Shown here in pieces: positions 6,031 through 13,744 of a DNA stretch of 16,250 nt. The notes under the pieces are model-generated. The model did not search any database. It was not told the DNA's origin and saw nothing but the letters and a program-made list of their open reading frames with translations. The translations under genes and the position numbers were made by a program. Source of the DNA: CAZOIA01 sp964579675 (lineage in GTDB: Bacteria > Planctomycetota > Phycisphaerae > UBA1845 > PWPN01); the NCBI GenBank assembly GCA_964579675.1, contig CAZOIA010000126.1:1-16250 (forward strand). The letters run 5' to 3'. The first letter of the stretch is position 1, and the number at the start of each line of letters is the position of its first letter.

Positions 6031-8373
6031 ATGAGTCAGGACACGAGCCCCGCCGCCCCGGGAACCGCAACCACCGGGCAGGCTTCGGGACGCGCCCGGG
6101 CGGGCGGCACACTCCTGGTCGCGGTCGGGTTGCTCTCGGCGTCGGGCCTGATGTTCGAGCTGACGCTCACGCGGATTTTCTCCGCCACCATCTGGTATCA
6201 CTACACCTTTGTCGCCATTTCCGTGGCCCTGTTCGGCTGGGGACTGGGCGGATTCCTGGTGTACCTGTTCAGATTGAACCGGTTCGAGCGACAGGCGAAG
6301 TTCATTCTGATCGGTCTCTCGCTGCTTTTCTCCGTGGTGCTGCCGCTCTTTCCCTGGGGCATTCTGCAATTCCCGTTCACGCCGGACCGGCTCAACTTCT
6401 ATTTCTGCCTGAGTCTGTTGCCATTCCTGGCCGGCGGGGCGACGTTGAGCCTGGCGTTTGAGAGTTACGGGCGGGATTCGAACCGGCTCTATTTCGCGGA
6501 CCTGCTCGGTGCCGCCCTGGGCACGCTGATGGTCCCGCTGGCGATCGGTTTGCTGGGGGCCGAGACGGCCGTCCTTGCGACCGCGGTCCTGCCGGCGACG
6601 GCAGCGGTCCTGCTCAGTCTGTCGCTGCCCGGGGGCGGTGCCCGCCGATGGGCTCCTGTCGCGGCCATCTTCCTGCTGGCAAACGTCGGCCTGACCGGCT
6701 GGAATCTGCACACCGGAGTCCTCAGCGTCCGCGACGCGCCGGAGAAGGAACTCTATAAGCTTCTTCGGAGAAGCCCGGGGGCCACCATCGACTCGGATCG
6801 TTGGAACGTCTACTCGCGAATCACCTCCGTCCGCGGGTTCGACGATTTCCACCTGGCCCGGCTGTTCATCGACAGCGACGCGGAGACAAGCGTTCAGCGG
6901 TGGGACGGCACGGCGGCGGGCCTGGCGGACGGGCCCGCGTGGTTCCGAGCGTTTCCGTTCCGGTTGTGCCGGGAGCCCCGGGTGCTCGTGATCGGGCCGG
7001 GGGGCGGCACGGACGTCGTGCTGTCGATCGCCGCGGGCAGCCCGGCCGTCACCGCGGTGGAGATGAACCCGCTGATCGTGGATTGCGTTCGCCGCCTGGG
7101 AGACGAGGCGGGGAACCTCTACGACCACCCCAAGGTGCATCTCGTGCTGGAGGAAGGGCGCAACTTCATCGAGCGGACGGAACTACGCTTCGACATGATC
7201 ATCCTGGGGTTCGTGGACTCGTGGGCGTCGGTGGCAAGTGGTGGACTTTCGCTCACCGAGAACTACCTCTACACCCGCCAGGCCCTGGAGGCCTATTACA
7301 ACCGCCTCACCGAGACCGGGGCGTTGGTGATCATCCGTTGGCCGATCGACGTCCAGCGACTCGTCGCCAACGCGGTGGCGATGCTGTCCGAGCGCGGGAT
7401 GGCGATAAGTGACATCGGCACCCACCTGCTCGCGGTGAGCCGGCGGAAACCCGAAGGCACCGAGCCCGTGGAGACGGTCTTCATGCTCACCCGCTCGCCG
7501 CTCACGGGCCCGACCGTGGACAGGCTGCTGGCGGGGCACGACGGGGCGCACACGATCTTCGCGGCATCCAGATTGTCCGAGCCGCCGTATGCGAAGCTCT
7601 TCTCCGGCGAGATCACGTTCGATCAATACACCGACAGCTTCGAGACGATGGCGACGCCCGTAGAGGACGACCATCCGTTCTACTTCGCCAGGGACAAGCC
7701 GCTGGGAATTCCGCACTTTGTGGTGGGGTTGGTCGCAGTTCCCGTCGGTGCGGTCGTCGTTTTTACGGTGCTGCTGCTGGTGGCGGGGCGAATCCTCGGG
7801 TTCCGGGCCCCGGGGGCAAGGACGGTGGCCTACTTCGGCGCACTCGGGCTGGGTTTTATCATTGTCGAGATCGCGCTGATTCAGCGGCTGATCCTGCTTC
7901 TCGGCCATCCGATCTACACGCTGGTGGTGATTCTCTTCACGCTGCTGCTGGCGGGCGGGGTGGGCAGTTGGTTCGCCCGGCGGTTCGCCCCCGAGACGAT
8001 CCACCGGGCGTTGGGGGTCATCATTCCCTTCGTCGTGCTGCTGGTGATCCTCGGGGCGTTGGCCCTGCCGGTGGTCGTGCGGAGCGCGCTTCCGTTGCCT
8101 CTGGCGGCGCGGATCCTCGTGGTCGGCGGGCTGGTCTTTCCGTACGGTTTCCTGATGGGTATGCCGTTTCCACTCGGGCTTCGCACCTCGGCCCATGATC
8201 CCGCCGGCGCGCCGGTGTCGGCTTTATGGGGGATCAACGGGGTCGCCTCGGTGGTGGGCTCCATCGGTGCTGCGGCCCTGGCGGTCGTCGCCGGCTTTAC
8301 CTGGGTATTCCTCGTGGGCGCCGCCTGCTACGCGATTGCCTGGACCGCCCGGCCCGGGCAGCAGACACGATGA
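6031..8373 (+). CDS. Membrane protein with central spermidine-synthase-like (SAM-binding fold) domain
   Basis: This 780-residue protein has three parts. Residues 26-225 hold about six to seven membrane segments. Residues 250-490 form a cytoplasmic Rossmann domain, with VLVIGPGGGTDV (318-329) as the nucleotide/SAM-type loop, VEMNP (343-347) as the acidic second strand, and FDMIILGFVDSWAS (387-400) where spermidine synthases have their active-site strand. Residues 560-775 hold about six more membrane segments. The layout matches the fused transporter-like/spermidine-synthase proteins of bacteria, whose substrates are mostly unknown. True spermidine synthases are soluble and about 280-300 residues, so polyamine synthesis should not be assumed. 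The ATG at 6031 follows GGGGA at a spacing of 7. It stands alone, between the antitoxin gene and convergent uvrC. Confidence 0.8.
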   Translation: MSQDTSPAAPGTATTGQASGRARAGGTLLVAVGLLSASGLMFELTLTRIFSATIWYHYTFVAISVALFGWGLGGFLVYLFRLNRFERQAKFILIGLSLLFSVVLPLFPWGILQFPFTPDRLNFYFCLSLLPFLAGGATLSLAFESYGRDSNRLYFADLLGAALGTLMVPLAIGLLGAETAVLATAVLPATAAVLLSLSLPGGGARRWAPVAAIFLLANVGLTGWNLHTGVLSVRDAPEKELYKLLRRSPGATIDSDRWNVYSRITSVRGFDDFHLARLFIDSDAETSVQRWDGTAAGLADGPAWFRAFPFRLCREPRVLVIGPGGGTDVVLSIAAGSPAVTAVEMNPLIVDCVRRLGDEAGNLYDHPKVHLVLEEGRNFIERTELRFDMIILGFVDSWASVASGGLSLTENYLYTRQALEAYYNRLTETGALVIIRWPIDVQRLVANAVAMLSERGMAISDIGTHLLAVSRRKPEGTEPVETVFMLTRSPLTGPTVDRLLAGHDGAHTIFAASRLSEPPYAKLFSGEITFDQYTDSFETMATPVEDDHPFYFARDKPLGIPHFVVGLVAVPVGAVVVFTVLLLVAGRILGFRAPGARTVAYFGALGLGFIIVEIALIQRLILLLGHPIYTLVVILFTLLLAGGVGSWFARRFAPETIHRALGVIIPFVVLLVILGALALPVVVRSALPLPLAARILVVGGLVFPYGFLMGMPFPLGLRTSAHDPAGAPVSALWGINGVASVVGSIGAAALAVVAGFTWVFLVGAACYAIAWTARPGQQTR

Positions 8374-8375
8374 TC

Positions 8376-8409
8376 GAGAGAAACTCTCTTCTGAGTCGTC
8401 ACTTGACTC
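8376..8409. terminator. Two small hairpins between convergent genes
   Basis: GAGAG-AAA-CTCTC (8376-8388) and GAGTC-N7-GACTC (8393-8409) lie in the 49 bases between the stop codons of the membrane protein and uvrC. Neither is followed by a long T-run. They may end transcription in both directions; support is only positional and structural. Confidence 0.3.
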
Positions 8410-8422
8410 GATTGCGTTCCCG

Positions 8423-9871
8423 TCATCTCTTTTTGCGGGGATCGGACTTCTGTTTTCCACCCGGCGGGGGGCGCCGGCCGGCGGCGACGTCCTCGTCGAA
8501 GGTCTTCTTGCGGCGGAGGATGTGATGATAGTGCTGGGCGAAGCGGTGGGCCTCGTCCCGCACCTGCTGGAGCAGGCGGAGGGCGGGGTTGTTGCGCTGC
8601 AACCGGATCGGTCTGCTGCGGGCCTGGATGTGGATCTCCTCCTCCCGCTTGGCCAGCGAGATCACCATCGGCGGGCGAACGTCCATGTCGTCAAACGCGC
8701 TGAGGGCGGCGTGGAGCTGCCCGAGCCCGCCGTCGATCAGGATCACGTCGGGATAGAGCTCCTCTCCACCGGCGGCGCAGCGATACCGCCGCAGCACCAC
8801 CTCGCGGATCATGGCGTAATCGTCGATGCCCTCAACCGTCTTGATTCTGAACCGCCGGTAGCCGCTCTTGAACGGCTTGCCGTCGATGAAGCAGACCAGT
8901 GACCCGCACGATTCGCCGCCGTGCAGGTTGGCGATGTCGATGCCTTCGATCGTCCGCGGCGGCTGCTCCAGCTCCAGGATTTCGGCCAGCTTGCCCAGCC
9001 CCTCCTTCGGATCAATGTAGAACACCTCGGGCTGCACGTCGGCGCTCGGATCACCCGAGAGCGACAAAGCTTCGAGAGCTTTGATCTCGTCACGAAGCCG
9101 GGCCGCCTCTTCATAGCATCGATCGGCCGCCGCTGCTTCCATCTCGCGGTTGAGTTGCCGCAGCACGACACTCCGCTTGGACGCCAGGAACCGCTTGAGC
9201 CGATCCACGTCCCTGCGATACGCCTCCTTCGAGATCAGGTCCGCACAGGGGGCGGTGCACTGATTGATGGCGTGCAGCAGGCAGGGCCTGAAGTGGCGCC
9301 GGTCCTCGTCCCCATCGATGATGTCCAGCTCGCAGGTGCGGAACCTGAACACCTTCTGCAGCGCATTGACGGCGTCGCGAACACCGGCGGCACTGGTGAA
9401 CGGCCCATACAGCTTGCTGCCCTTGATCCGGGGTTTACGGGTCACGTAGACGCCGGGGAAGTCGTCCGCCGTGGTAATCTCCAGATAGGGAAACGTCTTG
9501 TCGTCGCGGAGTCTTTCGTTGTAGGGCGGCTGGACGTCCTTGATCAGGCGGCTCTCCTGGAGCAGGGCGTCCACCTCCGTCTCGCAGTCGAGGAAATCGA
9601 CGTCCGCGACTAGGTCAACCATCCGGGCGATCTCCGGCCCCCGGGTGCTCAGCAGGTCTGCGGAATCCTGGAAGTAGCTGCTGACCCGGCTGCGGAGGTC
9701 CTTGGCTTTGCCCACGTACAGCACGGTGCCCTTACGGTCCTTGAACAGGTACACCCCGGGCGTCTTTGGCAGATGCCGGATTCTCTCCGCCACCGCGTCT
9801 CGTCCGGACGCCGGGGCCGCCCGTGCCTCATCGCCGCCAGGCACCTCGGTGTTGTCTCGATGGACCGCCAT
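8423..9871 (-). CDS. uvrC: Excinuclease ABC subunit C lacking the C-terminal HhH domain
   Basis: Makes the two incisions in nucleotide excision repair with UvrA and UvrB. The 482-residue product has the GIY-YIG nuclease (PGVYLF at 38-43, YVGKAKDLRSR at 52-62, E106), cysteines 180, 197, 205 and 209 matching the Fe-S cluster site, a UVR helix region near 240-270 that binds UvrB, and the RNase H-like nuclease with D312, D351, D380 and H442. Typical UvrC is about 600 residues and ends with tandem helix-hairpin-helix motifs. Here the protein stops 40 residues after DEAHRFA with a Lys/Arg-rich tail. Only 49 bases separate the stop from the convergent gene, so no shifted HhH frame is hidden there. 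The first 34 residues precede the usual start of homology; GTG at codon 27 is an alternative start. Confidence 0.93.
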   Translation of the reverse strand: MAVHRDNTEVPGGDEARAAPASGRDAVAERIRHLPKTPGVYLFKDRKGTVLYVGKAKDLRSRVSSYFQDSADLLSTRGPEIARMVDLVADVDFLDCETEVDALLQESRLIKDVQPPYNERLRDDKTFPYLEITTADDFPGVYVTRKPRIKGSKLYGPFTSAAGVRDAVNALQKVFRFRTCELDIIDGDEDRRHFRPCLLHAINQCTAPCADLISKEAYRRDVDRLKRFLASKRSVVLRQLNREMEAAAADRCYEEAARLRDEIKALEALSLSGDPSADVQPEVFYIDPKEGLGKLAEILELEQPPRTIEGIDIANLHGGESCGSLVCFIDGKPFKSGYRRFRIKTVEGIDDYAMIREVVLRRYRCAAGGEELYPDVILIDGGLGQLHAALSAFDDMDVRPPMVISLAKREEEIHIQARSRPIRLQRNNPALRLLQQVRDEAHRFAQHYHHILRRKKTFDEDVAAGRRPPPGGKQKSDPRKKR

Positions 9872-9879
9872 TGGACCCT

Positions 9880-9885
9880 ATTATA
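9880..9885 (-). promoter_or_regulatory. Consensus -10 box eight bases before the uvrC ATG
   Basis: The minus strand carries TATAAT at 9885-9880, then AGGGTCCA and the ATG at 9871. Transcription would start within a base or two of the ATG, implying a leaderless mRNA, or a downstream start such as codon 27. No good -35 box is seen at 16-18 bases. Confidence 0.5.
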
Positions 9886-9973
9886 GCCGCGGATGACTTA
9901 GGCCGTGACCCTCTGGATCCCAGACGAATCGTGAGGCGTTTCATTGCTTGGTCGATCGTGGTATCGTTCGGTA

Positions 9974-12286
9974 ATGAAACCGACCATATGCATGTCGTGT
10001 CAACCGTGGCTCGCTGTCGCTCTCGCGCTTTGCCTGGCGCGGATCGCGCGGGCCGAGCCCGTCCTCCCCGTTGGCAGCGCCCCCGAGCCGCTCGCTGCTC
10101 ACCATTTCCCGGACCGCCTGCACACCTTCATCTGGCGGAACTGGGAAACCGCCGACGTCGAGCGCATGGCCGAGGTGCTCGGGACATCGGCGGAAAACGT
10201 CCCCGAGATCGCAGAGTCGATGGGCCTGCCGCCCCACGCGGCGGTCACCGACCTTCAGCGCCAGCGAGGCTACATCTCCGTGATCCGTCGCAACTGGCAT
10301 CTGCTGAATTACGATCAACTGCTCACGCTGCTCGGGTGGGACGCTGGGCGGCTCGCGTACACGCTCAAGGAGGACGATTTCCTCTGGCACAAGCTGGGCC
10401 GGCTCAAGCCGAACTGCAAACCGCTGCGGTACTCGCCCCCGACCGAGGCTGCGAAAGAGCGATGCGCCGAGATCAAAGCCGTCGTCGAGTCGCAATTCCG
10501 AGGCGAGCTGACTGAGCCGATGCAACCTCGTTTCGCGTTCGTCGGCGAGCTGTCGGCCCCCTCCGCTGCGACAGAAGCCTCACCTTCCGCCGACCCCGAG
10601 CCGATTCGATTCCTCTATTCCTATTTTGCCGTCTACGGCGACCCGCTGCTGGATCCCACGCTCGACCCATACCCCGACGGCCTGCTGCAACGGCTGGCTG
10701 GGCTCGGCGTCAACGGCGTCTGGCTGCACACGGTGCTTCGGCAGCTTGCCCCCTCGGCGGATTTCCCCGAGTTCGGCCAGGGACACGAGACGCGCCTCGC
10801 CAACCTGCGCCGTCTGGTCAACCGGGCCGGGAAGTACGGCATCAACGTCTACCTGTACATGAACGAGCCGCGGTCGATGCCTGCTGCCTTCTTCGAGAAG
10901 CATGAAGATATCGCCGGTGCCCGCCAAGACGACAATATCGCCATGTGCACCAGCACGCCGATGGTGAGACGATTCCTCACTGACGCACTCGCTCATGTGT
11001 TCAGCCAGGTCCCGGACCTGGGCGGCGTGTTCACTATCACCGCGTCGGAGAACCTGACCAACTGCTTCAGCCGCGGCGGCCAGGCGCAGTGCCCGCGCTG
11101 CTCGAAGCGCAAGGCGGCGGAAGTCATCGCCGAGGTCAATAAGGCGATCGCCGAAGGCGTCCGTCGGGGCAATCCCGGTGCCCGGGTAATCGTCTGGGAC
11201 TGGGGCTGGCACGACGGTTGGGCTGAGGACATCATCCGCCATCTGCCCGACGACGTGTACCTGATGAGCGTCAGCGAGTGGAGCAAGCCGATCGTGCGGG
11301 GCGGCGTGGCGAGCACGGTGGGCGAGTATTCGATGTCCGCCGTCGGACCCGGTCCGCGGGCCCGGCGGCACTGGGAGTGGGCCCGGCAACGCGGGCTCAA
11401 GACCCTGGCCAAAGTCCAGGTCAACTGCACCTGGGAGCTGTCGGCCGTCCCCTACCTGCCGGTGATGAACCTCGTCGGTCGGCATCTGGATAACCTGACC
11501 CGCACCGGGATCGACGGTGCGATGCTGAGCTGGACGCTGGGCGGGTATCCCTCTCCGAACCTCCAGTTGGTGCACCAGTTCAGCAGGCAACCGCCGCCCA
11601 CGGTTGATGACGCCCTGACGCGGGTGGCGGAATCGCGGTTCGGCCCGTCCGCCGCACCCGATGCCCTGAAAGCGTGGGGCGAGTTCAGCAAGGCGTTTTC
11701 CGAGTTCCCGTTCCACATCACGTACCTGTACGCCGGCCCTTCCCAGCTCGGACCGGCCAACCTGCTGCAGCCCGAGCCGACCGGGTATCGCGCCACCATG
11801 GTCGGGTTCCCCTACGACGACGTGGACGGATGGCGGGCGGTCTATCCGGCGGACGTGCTGGCCGGGCAGTTCGAGAAGGTGGCCGACGGCTGGAAGGCGG
11901 GACTGGCCCGGTTGCGAAACGCCCTGGACAAGACCGCGACGCCCGCTCAACGCGCTGATGCTGCCGACGACCTGCGAATCGCCGAGGCCACCCATATCCA
12001 TTTCAAGAGCGTCGCCAACCAGGTGCGGTTCATCGTGGCCCGCAATGCCCTGGCGGCGGGAGAGCCCAGCAACTCCGACCGCAGCCGACACCTGGCGGTC
12101 ATGAAGGCCGCTGCCCAAGAGGAGATCGGGCTTGCGGCCCGGCTCTTCACGCTGACCCGCCAGGACGCCCGCATAGGATACGAGGCCTCGAACCACTACT
12201 ACTACTATCCGCTCGACCTCATCGAGAAGGTGATCAACTGCCGCCATGTTCTTGCCGGGCTCGAGCGCGGCGGTCCGGAACCGTGA
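9974..12286 (+). CDS. Large secreted protein, putative TIM-barrel glycosidase
   Basis: The 770-residue product begins with a Sec-type signal peptide: a short charged start, a hydrophobic core (WLAVALALCLA) and a likely cut after ARA at residue 27. The next ~150 residues hold two helical modules, around VERMAEVLGTSAENV and QLLTLLGWDAGRLAYTL. The middle, from about 215 to 560, alternates strands and helices as a TIM barrel would, with GVNGVWLHTVLR, KYGINVYLYMNEPRS, GGVFTITASENLTNC and VIVWDWGWHDGW. The C-terminal part is helical. The overall look recalls GH20-like proteins of planctomycetes and Bacteroidetes, but I cannot place a catalytic Asp-Glu pair with confidence, so substrate and activity are open. 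ATG 9974 is chosen because the signal peptide starts there; no clear ribosome site precedes it. The next gene, 55 bases downstream, encodes an exported oxidoreductase. Confidence 0.7.
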   Translation: MKPTICMSCQPWLAVALALCLARIARAEPVLPVGSAPEPLAAHHFPDRLHTFIWRNWETADVERMAEVLGTSAENVPEIAESMGLPPHAAVTDLQRQRGYISVIRRNWHLLNYDQLLTLLGWDAGRLAYTLKEDDFLWHKLGRLKPNCKPLRYSPPTEAAKERCAEIKAVVESQFRGELTEPMQPRFAFVGELSAPSAATEASPSADPEPIRFLYSYFAVYGDPLLDPTLDPYPDGLLQRLAGLGVNGVWLHTVLRQLAPSADFPEFGQGHETRLANLRRLVNRAGKYGINVYLYMNEPRSMPAAFFEKHEDIAGARQDDNIAMCTSTPMVRRFLTDALAHVFSQVPDLGGVFTITASENLTNCFSRGGQAQCPRCSKRKAAEVIAEVNKAIAEGVRRGNPGARVIVWDWGWHDGWAEDIIRHLPDDVYLMSVSEWSKPIVRGGVASTVGEYSMSAVGPGPRARRHWEWARQRGLKTLAKVQVNCTWELSAVPYLPVMNLVGRHLDNLTRTGIDGAMLSWTLGGYPSPNLQLVHQFSRQPPPTVDDALTRVAESRFGPSAAPDALKAWGEFSKAFSEFPFHITYLYAGPSQLGPANLLQPEPTGYRATMVGFPYDDVDGWRAVYPADVLAGQFEKVADGWKAGLARLRNALDKTATPAQRADAADDLRIAEATHIHFKSVANQVRFIVARNALAAGEPSNSDRSRHLAVMKAAAQEEIGLAARLFTLTRQDARIGYEASNHYYYYPLDLIEKVINCRHVLAGLERGGPEP

Positions 12287-12341
12287 ACGAAGGATGAACG
12301 ATGAACGCCGAATGACGAACGGAAGATGAAGGAGACTCCTG
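12287..12341 (+). repeat. ATGAACG-type degenerate repeat spacer
   Basis: The 55-base gap between the two exported-protein genes is built from imperfect copies of GATGAACG/GATGACGAACG. It ends in AAGGAG (12329-12334), seven bases before the next ATG, which is the ribosome site for that gene. Similar ATGAACG-rich spacers are common in planctomycete and metagenomic sequence in my recollection. No hairpin separates the two genes, which fits co-transcription. Confidence 0.5.
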
Positions 12342-13685
12342 ATGCCCCGGAAAACCGACCGTCGTGAATTCATGAAGATGACCGCAGCAGCCGGCGTCGG
12401 CTTCTGGGTCGCCAACAGCTACGGCCGCTCGATGCGCGAAGCGGGTCCTCAGCCGCGGCGCATCGGACCGAATGAGAAGCTCAACATCGCCTGCGTCGGT
12501 GTCGGCGGCCGAGGCAGGGGCAACCTCGACGGGGTCAAGGGCGAGAACATCGTCGCCCTGTGCGACGTGGACGAGCGGCAGGCAGCCTCCGCATTCAAGG
12601 AGTTCCCCGATACCCCGAAGTTCCACGACTACCGCGTCATGCTCGACAAGCTCCACAAGCAGATCGACGCCGTGGTCGTGAGCACCCCGGACCACATGCA
12701 CGCACCGATCACCCTGGCCGCCATGCAGCTCGGCAAGCACGTCTACTGTGAGAAGCCGCTTACCCGGACGGTGGACGAAGCGCGCCGGGTGGGCGAGGCG
12801 GCGGCCAAATACAAGGTCACGACACAGATGGGCAACGGGGGCAATGCCAAGAAAGGCGCGCGGCGGTCGGTCGAGATGATCAGGTCCGGCGCGATCGGGC
12901 CGGTGCGCGAGGTGCACGCCTGGACCGATCGGCCCGTGGGTTGGTGGCCCCAGGGCATCGACCGCCCAAAGGATACCCCGCCCGTTCCGGATACCCTCAA
13001 GTGGGACCTCTGGCTCGGCGTCGCGCCGGAGCGTCCTTATCATCCCGCGTATGTGCCGTCCAAGTGGCGGGGCTGGTGGGACTTCGGCACCGGGGCCCTG
13101 GGTGACATGGCCTGCCACATCTGCAACGTCGCCTTCTGGTCATTGGACTTGAAGGATCCGACCGCCGTTGAGTGCAAGGTGTCAGGCCTGCATAAGGAAA
13201 CCGCGCCCGCCTGGAGCAAGGTCGTCTGGGAGTTCCCAGCCCGCGGCAAGCAGCCGCCGGTGAAGTTCCACTGGTACGACGGCGGCCAGAAACCGCTGCC
13301 AGAGCTTGCCGAAGGGCGCGAGATGCCCGGCAACGGTTCGCTGCTCATCGGCGATAGGGGTACCCTCTATCTGCCGAGCCCCGACGGCGCCACCATAGTC
13401 CTGCTGCCCGAGGAGAAGTTCGCCGACTTCAAGGCCCCGCCGAAGACTCTGCCCGACTCGCCGGGCCATCACGCCGAATGGATCCAGGCCTGCAAACAGG
13501 GCAGACAGGGCAAGCAGTACATGAGCCATTTTGGCCGGGCGGCGGCCATGACGGAGGCGCTGCTGCTCGGCAACCTCTCCGTGCGGACCGGCAAACGAAT
13601 CGAATGGGACGCCCGCGGCATGAAAGTCACCAACCTCCCCGAGGCGAACCAGTACGTGAAGCCACCCTATCGCAAGGGTTGGTGA
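12342..13685 (+). CDS. Tat-exported Gfo/Idh/MocA-family oxidoreductase
   Basis: The 447-residue product starts with a twin-arginine signal (DRREFMKMTAAAGVGFWVA, residues 6-24), so it is folded with its cofactor in the cytoplasm and then exported. The NAD(P)-binding Rossmann domain shows VGVGGRGRGN (52-61). The family's EKP motif is at 137-139 (CEKPL), with its catalytic Lys. In the substrate domain, GWWDFGTGALGDMACH (244-259) supplies D255 and H259. The family oxidises or rearranges sugars and inositols, and planctomycetes carry many exported copies with unknown substrates. Exported members may act on bound cofactor without turnover, as in glucose-fructose oxidoreductase (established for that enzyme, inferred here). 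It is probably transcribed with the upstream secreted protein, suggesting a shared carbohydrate route. It has a strong AAGGAG ribosome site. Confidence 0.93.
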   Translation: MPRKTDRREFMKMTAAAGVGFWVANSYGRSMREAGPQPRRIGPNEKLNIACVGVGGRGRGNLDGVKGENIVALCDVDERQAASAFKEFPDTPKFHDYRVMLDKLHKQIDAVVVSTPDHMHAPITLAAMQLGKHVYCEKPLTRTVDEARRVGEAAAKYKVTTQMGNGGNAKKGARRSVEMIRSGAIGPVREVHAWTDRPVGWWPQGIDRPKDTPPVPDTLKWDLWLGVAPERPYHPAYVPSKWRGWWDFGTGALGDMACHICNVAFWSLDLKDPTAVECKVSGLHKETAPAWSKVVWEFPARGKQPPVKFHWYDGGQKPLPELAEGREMPGNGSLLIGDRGTLYLPSPDGATIVLLPEEKFADFKAPPKTLPDSPGHHAEWIQACKQGRQGKQYMSHFGRAAAMTEALLLGNLSVRTGKRIEWDARGMKVTNLPEANQYVKPPYRKGW

Positions 13686-13744
13686 GACTCAGGCGCACGG
13701 AGCAAACGACCGCGACACCAACGAGCCGGAGACTTCGCACGTAC

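Noticed and set aside
7183..8196. Minus-strand frame opposite the membrane protein
   Set aside because: His/Arg/Gln-rich shadow of hydrophobic codons on the other strand.
8374..8422. Frameshifted remainder of UvrC downstream of its stop
   Set aside because: Only 49 bases lie before the convergent gene, and the sequence there does not encode a helix-hairpin-helix motif.
10580..12415. 611-codon minus-strand open frame
   Set aside because: Antisense to the secreted protein gene, which has a signal peptide and ordered domains; the antisense product has no recognisable domain.
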